18,373 bases of DNA, from assembly GCA_019115725.1 (NCBI GenBank), contig DXCY01000123.1:1-18373 (forward strand), read 5' to 3'. Under the pieces are notes generated by a model. That model had not been told where the DNA came from. It ran no database searches and saw only the letters and a list, made by a program, of their open reading frames with translations. Shown in pieces: positions 8,541-14,726 of the stretch. Source of the stretch: Candidatus Luteimonas excrementigallinarum (GTDB lineage: Bacteria > Pseudomonadota > Gammaproteobacteria > Xanthomonadales > Xanthomonadaceae). The position numbers were made by a program, and so were the translations under genes. The first letter of the stretch is position 1; every line of letters starts with the position of its first letter.

Positions 8541-8567
8541 CTTATGACCCGGTTTCCGGGTTGTCAA
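8539..8567 (-). promoter_or_regulatory. Sigma-70 promoter of the dcw operon (PmraZ)
   Basis: On the minus strand TTGACA (8567-8562) is a perfect -35 box. It is followed by a 17-nt spacer and TAAGGT (8544-8539) as the -10. The predicted start is near 8532, about 80 nt before the mraZ GTG. The spacer contains a perfect 6-bp inverted repeat, ACCCGG-AAA-CCGGGT (8547-8561), which could be an additional operator or chance. It is the best promoter match seen in the window and is correctly placed for the dcw operon. Confidence 0.85.
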
Positions 8568-8637
8568 CAAGGGGCCACGGAGAAATTCATCATGCAGGTC
8601 AATGACTTGCGAAACTGTTCACAGACTTGTTCAAGGT

Positions 8638-8646
8638 TTATCCACA
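8638..8646 (+). promoter_or_regulatory. DnaA-box match upstream of the dcw promoter
   Basis: TTATCCACA is an exact match to the high-affinity E. coli DnaA box. It lies about 70 bp upstream of the -35 of the mraZ promoter. A weaker relative (CTGTTCACA, 8615-8623) sits about 15 bp away. A single 9-mer can occur by chance, so regulation by DnaA is only a possibility. Confidence 0.35.
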
Positions 8647-8658
8647 AGCTGCTGTTTC

Positions 8659-8675
8659 GTCTCAAATTTTGAGAC
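8659..8675. repeat. Perfect 8-bp inverted repeat GTCTCAAA-T-TTTGAGAC
   Basis: The arms at 8659-8666 and 8668-8675 are perfectly complementary around a single central base. Its A/T-rich core stands out in GC-rich DNA. With a 1-nt spacer it looks more like a dimeric protein-binding site than an RNA hairpin. It lies about 95 bp upstream of the mraZ -35 box. The regulator is unknown. Confidence 0.45.
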
Positions 8676-8700
8676 TTGCAGATTTCCCGCAAGCAGCTGC

Positions 8701-8934
8701 GCCGGAACCCGGCATTCCCCAACCGTGACCATCGTCACGGCCAATTCGCGCAAAAGCGCGGGCCCTCAAGGGCGTTTGATGGGAGGGCGTGTCTCTGGGA
8801 ATGGGACTGGGAAACGGCCCTTGCCTGGCTCCTCCAGCCCCCTGGGTCAGGGGGCGACTCGCGCCCCCGGGCGCGAGTGGGGGTCTGGAAGCACAAGCGG
8901 GGCCCAAAATCTGCGCAGCGGACTTTGGGTTTTT
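8701..8934 (+). other. Hairpin-rich intergenic stretch, possible structured RNA ending in a terminator
   Basis: No credible protein gene lies between the mraZ promoter and rnpB. Instead there is a chain of short perfect inverted repeats: 8701-8713 (5-bp arms), 8723-8740 (7-bp), 8747-8760 (5-bp), 8762-8773 (4-5-bp), 8837-8855 (8-bp), 8857-8878 (10-bp) and 8903-8929. The last one is followed on the plus strand by TTTTT (8930-8934), as in an intrinsic terminator. No good plus-strand promoter was found, so a small RNA is a hypothesis. The alternative is an array of palindromic DNA elements with no transcript. Confidence 0.35.
8903..8934 (+). terminator. Possible intrinsic terminator on the plus strand
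   Basis: CCCAAA (8903-8908) pairs with TTTGGG (8924-8929), with further partial pairing inside, and the stem is followed directly by five T residues (8930-8934). No annotated plus-strand gene ends here. Either it terminates an unrecognised transcript or it blocks antisense reading into rnpB. Confidence 0.4.
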
Positions 8935-8956
8935 CATGGGCATCGCCCATGAAAAA
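8930..8956. repeat. Perfect 12-bp hairpin immediately 3' of rnpB
   Basis: The arms 8930-8941 and 8945-8956 are fully complementary with a 3-nt loop. The outer five pairs are T:A, with the T-run on the 5' side and the A-run on the 3' side on both strands. A classical intrinsic terminator has the opposite polarity. It begins next to the end of the P1 helix of rnpB, so it may act in 3' processing or protection of the RNase P RNA. Confidence 0.6.
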
Positions 8957-9316
8957 GCTGGCGGAGCCGGCCTGTAAGCCGGGTTCTGTCGTGGGCAACC
9001 ATTCCTCTAGGCGCATCGTCACCGATACGCTCAAGCAACCTACCCGGACCTGACGCGGGCAACGTCATGGGGTCCCTATTCGGTCTTGCTCCCGGTGGGG
9101 TTTGCCGTGCCGGCCTGTTACCAGGCTCGCGGTGCGCTCTTACCGCACCATTTCACCCTTGCCACGCATCCCGGGGGACCGTTCGGCGGTATCTTTCTGT
9201 TGCACTTTCCGTCGGCTCGCGCCGCCCAGGCGTTACCTGGCACCGTGCCCTGTGGAGCCCGGACTTTCCTCGGCACCCCCGAAAGGATGACGCGATTGCC
9301 CGGCCGGCTCCGCCAG
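8957..9316 (-). ncRNA. rnpB: RNase P RNA, bacterial class A
   Basis: Catalytic RNA of RNase P, which cleaves the 5' leader from tRNA precursors. On the minus strand the universally conserved GAGGAAAGTCCGG occurs at 9271-9259. Downstream blocks include AGGTAACGCCTGG, ACAGAAA, AAGGGTGAAA, GGTAAGAGCGCACCG, GAGCAAGACCGAATAGG, GGGTAGG-TTGCTTGAG and, near the 3' end, ACAGAACCCGGCTTA (8989-8975). All of these match the E. coli M1 RNA pattern. The ends are set by helix P1: the 5' strand at 9317-9302 pairs perfectly over 16 bp with the 3' strand at 8972-8957. The length of about 360 nt fits class A (377 in E. coli). The exact 5' and 3' bases are uncertain by a few nucleotides. Neighbours are rsmI upstream and the dcw operon downstream on the same strand. 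Confidence 0.96.
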
Positions 9317-9321
9317 CGGTC

Positions 9322-9330
9322 ATTATCCCA
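9322..9330 (-). promoter_or_regulatory. Extended -10 promoter of rnpB
   Basis: The minus strand reads TGG-GATAAT (9330-9322), a TGn extended -10 next to a hexamer differing from TATAAT by one base. Standard spacing puts the start at about 9315, where the P1 helix of rnpB begins. No convincing -35 box is seen, which is common for extended -10 promoters. Confidence 0.65.
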
Positions 9331-9400
9331 CGTTGCGCCCCTTCCGCGCCGCTTTACCCGCAGGAGCGCGCATGGGTTGCCCGCGACCGCCCTTGCGGCA

Positions 9401-10264
9401 TCATCCGTCCGTACTGGACTGACCGGTGGCGTAGAGAGCCTTGCGCGGGGCGCCGGTGATTTCGGCGGCCAGGCGGGCGGCGGCGGAGGGCGGCAGGTGG
9501 GAACTGAGCAGCGCGTACACGCGCCGGCCTTCGGCCAGGGCTGCGTCGGCATCATCGCCCGCCCCCTCCACCACCAGGACGAACTCCCCCTTGCGCTGGT
9601 CCGCATCGGCCTGCACCCGGTCGCGCAGCGCTTCCAGGCTGCCATCCAGCACGGTTTCAAACAGCTTGGTCAGCTCCCGCGCCAGCACTGCGCGCCGTTC
9701 CGCGCCGAACGCAACCACCATGTCTTCCAGCGTGTCGGCGATACGGTGCGAGGACTCGTAGAACAGCAGGGTGCGCGACTCGCCGGCCAGCTTCTGCAGG
9801 CGCTCGCGGCGGGCGGCGGCCTTGGCCGGCAAAAAACCCTCGAAGGCGAACCGGTCGCTGGGCAGCCCGGCCACGCTCAGCGCGGCGATCAGGGCGCTGG
9901 GCCCGGGCACCGGGCTGACCCGGATACCCACGGCGCGCGCGGCGGCGACCAGGCGGAAGCCCGGATCACTGACCAGCGGCGTGCCCGCATCGCTGACCAG
10001 GGCCAGCGACTCGCCGGCTTCCAGGCGCTGCACCAGGCGGACCGCCAGGGCCTGCTCGTTGTGCTCATGCAGGGCCACCAGCTCCGCGTCGATGCCGTAA
10101 TGCCCCAGCAGCCGGCGGGTGTGACGGGTGTCTTCGGCACAGACCGCGGCCACCTCCGCCAGGGTCCGCTGCGCACGGGGCGAGAGATCCTCGAGGTTGC
10201 CGATGGGCGTGGCCACGATGAACAGGGTGCCCCCGGACGGGGCGCTGGCGGACTGGACTGGCAT
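9401..10264 (-). CDS. rsmI: RsmI, 16S rRNA 2'-O-ribose C1402 methyltransferase
   Basis: Tetrapyrrole-methylase-fold enzyme that 2'-O-methylates C1402 of 16S rRNA, the same nucleotide modified by RsmH. The 287-residue protein (E. coli 286) has the family blocks ATPIGNLED at 18-26, VCAEDTRHT at 41-49, SDAGTPLVSDPG at 91-102 and VPGPSA at 119-124. FFYESSHR-like and ELTKLFE segments follow further on. The ATG at 10264 has no Shine-Dalgarno sequence. A TATGAT hexamer at 10279-10274 would place the transcript start within a few bases of the ATG, so translation may be leaderless. It is divergent from lpoA, as E. coli yraL is from yraM-yraN, and lies upstream of rnpB on the same strand. Confidence 0.96.
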   Translation of the reverse strand: MPVQSASAPSGGTLFIVATPIGNLEDLSPRAQRTLAEVAAVCAEDTRHTRRLLGHYGIDAELVALHEHNEQALAVRLVQRLEAGESLALVSDAGTPLVSDPGFRLVAAARAVGIRVSPVPGPSALIAALSVAGLPSDRFAFEGFLPAKAAARRERLQKLAGESRTLLFYESSHRIADTLEDMVVAFGAERRAVLARELTKLFETVLDGSLEALRDRVQADADQRKGEFVLVVEGAGDDADAALAEGRRVYALLSSHLPPSAAARLAAEITGAPRKALYATGQSSTDG

Positions 10265-10273
10265 GATGGCGAC

Positions 10274-10279
10274 ATCATA
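10274..10279 (-). promoter_or_regulatory. Putative -10 of rsmI giving a near-leaderless mRNA
   Basis: TATGAT on the minus strand (10279-10274) ends 9 nt before the rsmI ATG, so +1 would fall at about 10267. No clear -35 is visible, and no ribosome site precedes the ATG. Confidence 0.4.
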
Positions 10280-10327
10280 GTGCGATGGCGCCCGACCGCC
10301 TTCATGGGCCGGGCGGCGCCAGACCGG

Positions 10328-10333
10328 TAGAAT
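10328..10333 (+). promoter_or_regulatory. Putative -10 (TAGAAT) of the lpoA-yraN transcript
   Basis: TAGAAT at 10328-10333 predicts a start near 10340, about 26 nt before the chosen lpoA ATG. No good -35 hexamer is found at 16-18 nt, so the call is tentative. Confidence 0.4.
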
Positions 10334-10365
10334 CGCGGGCGATCTCCCAGATGGACATGGAAACC

Positions 10366-11751
10366 ATGCGCGTACAGGCGATACGGATGGCCCTTCTGCT
10401 GGCGGCCCTGCTGCTGGCCAGCTGTGCCTCGGTCCACATCAGCGGCCCTGCCGCGCCGGCCCAGCCCGCCCACCCCGAGCTTGCGACCGCGGCCGAGCTG
10501 GCCCGCACCCAGCAGACGCTGAGCGGCGAAGCGCGCGCGGCCAATGCGGCGGAAATCGAACGCCTGCTGGCAGCGCTGGACGATGAGACCCTGGCCCGCG
10601 GCGCCGCCGCCCTGCCCGAAGGCGATCCGCTGTACAGCTTCGCCGGCCGCGCCCTGATGGCCCGCGGCCTGCCGCTGCCGCGTCCGTTCGACCTGTCGCT
10701 GCTGTGGAACATGCATGCCGGCAACCGGCCGCCGGCCGATCACGACGGTTACCGCCCGCCGCTGCGCCTGGCGGTGCTGCTGCCGCAGTCGGGCAGCCTG
10801 GCCACGGCCGCCTCGCCGGTGCGCGACGGCCTGCTGGCCGGCTATTACGGCGAGCGCCGGACGCGGCCGGAAGTGGTGTTCTACGACACCCAGGGCACGG
10901 CCTCGGGCGCGGTGCGCGCCTACGCCCGGGCGGTCGATGAAGGTTCGGATTACGTGCTCGGCCCGCTGGGCCGCGACGAAGTGGCCGCCGTGCTCGCCGA
11001 TCCGGCACGCCTGTCGGTCCCGGTACTGGCCCTCAACCGCGCCGGCGATGAGACCCCCACCGGCAGCTTCAGCTTCGCCATGGCGCCGGAAGACGACGGC
11101 ATCGCCGCCGCCAACCACCTGCTGGCGCAGAACGTGCAGCGGGTGCTGGTGCTCAGCGGCGGCGATGACAGCGCCCGCCGCAGCGTGGAGGCCTTCCGCC
11201 GCCAGCTGGAGGCCGGCGGTGGCCAGGTGAGCGACCTGCTGGTGGTGATCGGTGAGACGCCGCCGGACATGGTGGAAGCGCTGCGCAACGCGATGCTCAA
11301 GGAAGACGGCGCCCAGGCCGTGTTCCTGGCCCTGCGCGGCGCCGAGGCGCGGGCCATCGCGCCGCAGCTGGTGGAAGCCGGCTACGCGACCCGGCCGCGC
11401 GTCGGCACCTCGCACCTGTTCTCCAGCGGCAACCCGGAAAACGACGCCGCCCTGGACGGCATCGCCTTCCCCACCGAGCGCTGGGCGTCCAGCGGAGTCG
11501 CCGGCCTGCCGATGGCGGCCACGGTAGCCTCCGCCCTGCCGACCGCACGCGGGCCGGCGCAGCGCCTGTTCTCGTTCGGCTACGACGCCTGGCTGCTGAC
11601 CGCCTTCATGGAGCGCCTGGTTACCGGCAACGGGGCCGAACTGCGCGGCGCCACCGGCACCCTGCGCATCGACGGCTTCGGCAACATCGAGCGCACCCCG
11701 GCCTGGGCCACCTTCAGCGGCGGCCACGTGGTGCCGCTGAGCGGCGGTTGA
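10366..11751 (+). CDS. lpoA: LpoA/LppC-type outer-membrane lipoprotein, penicillin-binding protein activator
   Basis: In E. coli LpoA is an outer-membrane lipoprotein that reaches through the periplasm to stimulate PBP1a. From the ATG at 10366 the protein has 461 residues with a clear lipoprotein signal: basic start (MRVQAIR), a Leu/Ala-rich core and lipobox LAS-C, the lipidated Cys being residue 20. ATGs at 10351 and 10357 would add acidic residues before the signal, so the third is preferred. GGA lies just upstream of it. After an Ala-rich linker, the periplasmic-binding-protein-like LppC domain starts around RLAVLLPQSGSLATAASPVRDGL and runs to the end. Only about 110 residues precede it, against about 250 in E. 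coli LpoA (678 aa), so the N-terminal TPR-like domain is reduced or missing. The stop overlaps the yraN start by 3 nt. Confidence 0.88.
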   Translation: MRVQAIRMALLLAALLLASCASVHISGPAAPAQPAHPELATAAELARTQQTLSGEARAANAAEIERLLAALDDETLARGAAALPEGDPLYSFAGRALMARGLPLPRPFDLSLLWNMHAGNRPPADHDGYRPPLRLAVLLPQSGSLATAASPVRDGLLAGYYGERRTRPEVVFYDTQGTASGAVRAYARAVDEGSDYVLGPLGRDEVAAVLADPARLSVPVLALNRAGDETPTGSFSFAMAPEDDGIAAANHLLAQNVQRVLVLSGGDDSARRSVEAFRRQLEAGGGQVSDLLVVIGETPPDMVEALRNAMLKEDGAQAVFLALRGAEARAIAPQLVEAGYATRPRVGTSHLFSSGNPENDAALDGIAFPTERWASSGVAGLPMAATVASALPTARGPAQRLFSFGYDAWLLTAFMERLVTGNGAELRGATGTLRIDGFGNIERTPAWATFSGGHVVPLSGG

Positions 11752-12131
11752 GCAGCACCCGCGCGCGCGGCGCGGTCGTGGAAGCGGCCGCCCGCGCGCA
11801 TCTGATTGACGCCGGCCTGCAGCCGGTGGCCGCCAACGCCAACTACCGGCTGGGCGAACTGGACCTGGTGATGCTGGACCGCGATCGCGGCGGCACGCCG
11901 ATCCTGGTCTTCGTGGAAGTGCGCTACCGGCGCTCGAGCGGCTATGGCGGCGGCGCCGACTCGGTGGACTGGCGCAAGCAGCGCCGCCTGGTACGCGCGG
12001 CCCAGCTGTTCCTGGGATCACACCGGCAGTACGCCAATACCCCATGCCGCTTCGACGTGATCGACGCCAGCGGTGATCCACACGCCCCCGCGCTGGACTG
12101 GATCCGCGACGCATTCCGGGTGGACGGCTGA
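11748..12131 (+). CDS. yraN: UPF0102 family protein YraN
   Basis: Predicted endonuclease-fold protein of unknown biological role, usually found next to lpoA and rsmI. The 127-residue product shows the family pattern: an N-terminal RGAVVEAAARAHL helix, YRLGELDLVMLD with the acidic pair of the nuclease-like fold, then LVFVEVRYR and the WRKQRRLVRAA helix. The start is a TTG (11748) whose TG is shared with the lpoA stop (TTGA), so translation is probably coupled. No better start is seen; a GTG at residue 11 would cut into the conserved helix. Resemblance to Holliday-junction-resolvase-type nucleases is known for the family. Activity is inferred only. Length is close to E. coli YraN (131). Confidence 0.9.
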   Translation: MSSTRARGAVVEAAARAHLIDAGLQPVAANANYRLGELDLVMLDRDRGGTPILVFVEVRYRRSSGYGGGADSVDWRKQRRLVRAAQLFLGSHRQYANTPCRFDVIDASGDPHAPALDWIRDAFRVDG

Positions 12132-12167
12132 CCCGGCCGGGCGGCCTTTCCGGCGGACATCTGTGCC

Positions 12168-12173
12168 TACAAT
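12168..12173 (+). promoter_or_regulatory. Putative -10 (TACAAT) of the permease gene
   Basis: TACAAT at 12168-12173 is one base from consensus. It lies 37 bp after yraN and predicts a start near 12180. CTTTCC at 12146-12151 is a weak -35 candidate at 16 nt. This position makes the GTG at 12174 an unlikely translation start for the permease. Confidence 0.45.
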
Positions 12174-12201
12174 GTGGCCGACCCGAATACAGGCCAGGCG
12201 C

Positions 12202-12237
12202 ATGATCCTTTCCGAACCGGTTACCGGCATCGCATGA
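12202..12237 (+). CDS. Candidate 11-codon leader peptide upstream of the permease
   Basis: ATG at 12202 opens a frame encoding MILSEPVTGIA and ending at TGA 12235-12237. The stop overlaps the permease ATG (ATGA). An AGG-containing sequence (CCAGGCGC) precedes it, whereas the permease ATG has no ribosome site of its own. Ribosomes finishing this peptide could therefore re-initiate on the permease. It could also be a chance frame, and no codon-bias test is meaningful at this length. Confidence 0.35.
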   Translation: MILSEPVTGIA

Positions 12238-13538
12238 GCAGCACGCAGGGGGAGAGCCGGCCGCAACCGGCGCTGTTGCGGGCCGTGGGCCGCTGGCAGG
12301 TGGTGGGCCTGTCGATCAACGACGTGGTGGGCAGCGGCATCTACCTGCTGCCGGCGGCGGCCTTCGCCATGCTGGGCTCCTTCAGTATCTGGGCGGTGCT
12401 GCTGGCCGGGGCCACGGTGGGCCTGCTGGTGCTGTGCTACGCCAAGGCTTCCAGCTATTTCGACCAGCCCGGCGGCAGTTATCTGTACGCACGCGAGGCG
12501 TTCGGGCCCTTCGTCGGCTTCCAGATCGGCTGGACCATCTGGCTGACCCGGGTGGTGGTGGCGGCCTCGCTGAGCAACGGCCTGGCCGATGCCATCGCCC
12601 GCTTCTGGGAGCCCGCGGCCACGGCCGGGCCCGGGCGCTCCGCGGTGATCGCCGGCTCGCTGCTGATGCTGACCACCATCAACATCATCGGGATCAGCTG
12701 GGCCGCGCGGGCTGCAGTAGTGCTGGTGGTGTGCAAACTGGTGCCGCTGCTGCTGTTCGTGTTCATCGGCCTGTTCCACATGGACTGGGGCCTGGCTTTC
12801 GGCGGCCCGGGACCGCAGGACTATGGCCAGCTGGGCGAGGCGGCGCTGCTGCTGCTGTTCGCCTACGCGGGCTTTGAGAACGTGCCCGCGGCGGCCGGCG
12901 AATACCACAGCCCCAAGCGCAACGTGCCGTTTGCCCTGCTGATCATGATCGTGGTGGTGACGCTGGTGTACGCCGCGGTGCAGATGGTGGCCCAGGGCGT
13001 GTTGCCGGATCTGGCCGCGTCGGCCTCGCCGCTGGCGGATGCGGCGGCCATGTTCGGCGGCGAAGGCATGGCCTTCGTGCTTACCGTGGGCGCGGCGCTG
13101 TCCATCCTTGGCACCAACAACAACACCATGCTGCTGGGGCCGCGCTTCCTGCACGCGCTGGCGGCCGACGGCTACGGGCCGCGCTACCTGGCGTCGGTGC
13201 ATCCGCGCTTCCGCACGCCGGCGGCGGCCATTGCCACCCAGTTCGCCCTGGCCCTGGCGCTGGCGCTGACCGGCTCGTTCGTGGCCCTGGCGGTGCTGTC
13301 GATGGTGACCCGCCTGCTCGGCTACATCGCCACCGCCGCGAGCGTACTGGTGCTGCGCCGGCGCTATGGCGATCCGGCCGACGGATTCCACCTGCCCGGC
13401 GGGCCGGTGATCCCGGTGCTGGCGCTGGTGCTGTCGCTGGTGCTGCTGTTCAGCGCCAGCCTGATGAACCTGCTGGCGGCCGCGGGCGCGATCATCATCG
13501 GCTCGCTGTTCTACCTGTTCCCACGCCGCATCCGCTGA
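12234..13538 (+). CDS. APC-superfamily amino-acid permease
   Basis: Inner-membrane secondary transporter of the amino acid-polyamine-organocation family; the substrate cannot be read from the sequence. The 434-residue protein has about 12 hydrophobic segments. TM1 carries the family's unwound substrate-binding loop, VVGSGIYLLPAAA (G33-S34-G35). Other APC features are the small acidic/aromatic segment FAYAGFENVPAAAGE in the TM6 area and the ILGTNNNTMLLGPRFLHALAADG region near TM8, followed by the cytoplasmic P-RF-TP stretch. The ATG at 12234 is chosen because the upstream GTG (12174) sits on the predicted -10, and because this ATG overlaps the stop of a small upstream frame. A C-S lyase gene follows 21 nt downstream, so a sulfur-containing amino acid is a reasonable but unproven guess for the substrate. 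Confidence 0.88.
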   Translation: MSSTQGESRPQPALLRAVGRWQVVGLSINDVVGSGIYLLPAAAFAMLGSFSIWAVLLAGATVGLLVLCYAKASSYFDQPGGSYLYAREAFGPFVGFQIGWTIWLTRVVVAASLSNGLADAIARFWEPAATAGPGRSAVIAGSLLMLTTINIIGISWAARAAVVLVVCKLVPLLLFVFIGLFHMDWGLAFGGPGPQDYGQLGEAALLLLFAYAGFENVPAAAGEYHSPKRNVPFALLIMIVVVTLVYAAVQMVAQGVLPDLAASASPLADAAAMFGGEGMAFVLTVGAALSILGTNNNTMLLGPRFLHALAADGYGPRYLASVHPRFRTPAAAIATQFALALALALTGSFVALAVLSMVTRLLGYIATAASVLVLRRRYGDPADGFHLPGGPVIPVLALVLSLVLLFSASLMNLLAAAGAIIIGSLFYLFPRRIR

Positions 13539-13559
13539 TACCCACCTTGTGATACCGCC

Positions 13560-14714
13560 GTGACCCACAGCACCTTCGACGCCCTGACCATCGACCAGCT
13601 GCGCGCAGGCGGCACGCTGAAGTGGAGCGCGTTTCCCGACTGCATTGGCGCTTTCGTGGCGGAGATGGATTTCGGCACCGCGCCCGAGGTGATGGCCGCC
13701 GTGCGCGAGGCGCTGGACCGGGGGCAGATCGGCTATCTCGACAACCACCTGGTGGCCGGCCTGGCGGAGGCCTGCAGCGACTGGCATCGCGACCGCTACG
13801 GCTGGGCACCCGACCCGGCCTGGATCCAGCCGCTGCCCGACGTGCTCACCGGGCTGGAGCTGGCCCTGCGCCATCTGCTGCCAGCATCGGTCAAGGTGGT
13901 ACTGCCCACGCCCAACTACATGCCCTTCCTGCCGCTGCTGCGGATGCTCGGGCACGAGGTGGTGCAGGTACCGATGTGCCGGACCGCCGACAGCTGGGCG
14001 TTTGATTTTCAGGCCCTGGACGCCGCCTTTGCCGATGGCGCCGGCCTGCTGATCCTGTGCAATCCGCACAATCCGCTGGGGCGGGTATTCACCCGCTCCG
14101 AGCTGGAGCAGCTGAGCGGGCTGGCCGAACGCCACGGGGTGCGGGTGTTCAGCGACGAGATCCACGCGCCGCTGACCTTTGCTCCGCATCGGCACGTGCC
14201 CTACGCCGCGATCAGCGAGGCTGCCGCGCGCCAGGCGATCACCGCCACCTCGGCCTCCAAGGGCTGGAACCTGGCCGGCCTCAAGTGCGCGCAGCTGATC
14301 CTCAGCAATGCGGATGACCTGGCCACCTGGCGGCGGATGCATCCGCTGGCCGGGCACGCCACCGCCACGCCCGGCGTGATCGCCAATACCGCGGCCTACC
14401 GGCACGGCGGGGCCTGGCTGGATTCGGTGATCGACTATCTGGACGGCAACCGGCAGCTGCTGGCCGCCACGCTGGCGGCAGACATGCCGGGCATCGGTCA
14501 CCTGCCGCCGGAAGGCACCTACCTGGCCTGGCTGGACTGCCGTTCGCTGGCGCTGGAGGGCGATATGAGGCAGCGGTTCCAGCGCGCGGGGGTGGCGCTG
14601 ACCAATGGTGCCGACTGCGGCGATGCGGGCGCCGGCTTCGTGCGCTTCAACTTCGCCCTGCCACGCCCGATCCTGCGCGAAGCGCTGGCACGCATGGCCA
14701 GCGCCCTCGCCTGA
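13560..14714 (+). CDS. PatB/MalY-family PLP-dependent C-S lyase (cystathionine beta-lyase-like)
   Basis: Fold-type I pyridoxal-phosphate enzyme. PatB and MalY members cleave the C-S bond of cystathionine or cysteine conjugates, giving a thiol, pyruvate and ammonia. The 384-residue protein starts at GTG 13560. It has the N-terminal VAEMDFGTAPEV typical of MalY/PatB, the PTPNYMPF phosphate-site region near 116-123, CNPHNPLGR at 167-175 and SDEIHAPL at 198-205. TSASKGWNLAGLK carries the Schiff-base lysine K234, and C-terminal VRFNFALPR provides the carboxylate-binding Arg. The gene follows the permease with a 21-nt gap and no strong ribosome site; its stop is 12 nt from the convergent operon. 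Ordinary aminotransferase activity is the alternative; the SDEIH and N-terminal motifs favour lyase. Confidence 0.87.
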   Translation: MTHSTFDALTIDQLRAGGTLKWSAFPDCIGAFVAEMDFGTAPEVMAAVREALDRGQIGYLDNHLVAGLAEACSDWHRDRYGWAPDPAWIQPLPDVLTGLELALRHLLPASVKVVLPTPNYMPFLPLLRMLGHEVVQVPMCRTADSWAFDFQALDAAFADGAGLLILCNPHNPLGRVFTRSELEQLSGLAERHGVRVFSDEIHAPLTFAPHRHVPYAAISEAAARQAITATSASKGWNLAGLKCAQLILSNADDLATWRRMHPLAGHATATPGVIANTAAYRHGGAWLDSVIDYLDGNRQLLAATLAADMPGIGHLPPEGTYLAWLDCRSLALEGDMRQRFQRAGVALTNGADCGDAGAGFVRFNFALPRPILREALARMASALA

Positions 14715-14726
14715 GCCCCAGGGCAG

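Noticed and set aside
8602..9053. Short open frames on both strands between mraZ and rnpB
   Set aside because: They run through hairpins and into rnpB, have no family features and no convincing ribosome site.
9067..10330. Plus-strand open frames across rnpB and rsmI
   Set aside because: Their first part is the complement of the conserved RNase P RNA and the rest is antisense to rsmI.
9889..12114. 741-codon open frame on the minus strand
   Set aside because: It lies antisense to lpoA and yraN, and its product is low-complexity Arg/Gly/Ala/His/Gln-rich sequence, as expected from GC-rich codon bias read on the wrong strand.
12131..12165. GC-rich inverted repeat after yraN as a terminator
   Set aside because: The stem is short and only three T residues follow it; not enough to call a terminator.
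13549..13563. Four-codon frame overlapping the patB start
   Set aside because: Too short and without a ribosome site; considered chance, unlike the longer leader before the permease.
12018..14501. 827-codon open frame on the minus strand
   Set aside because: It is antisense to the permease and patB, His/Gln/Arg-rich with no motif; a shadow frame.
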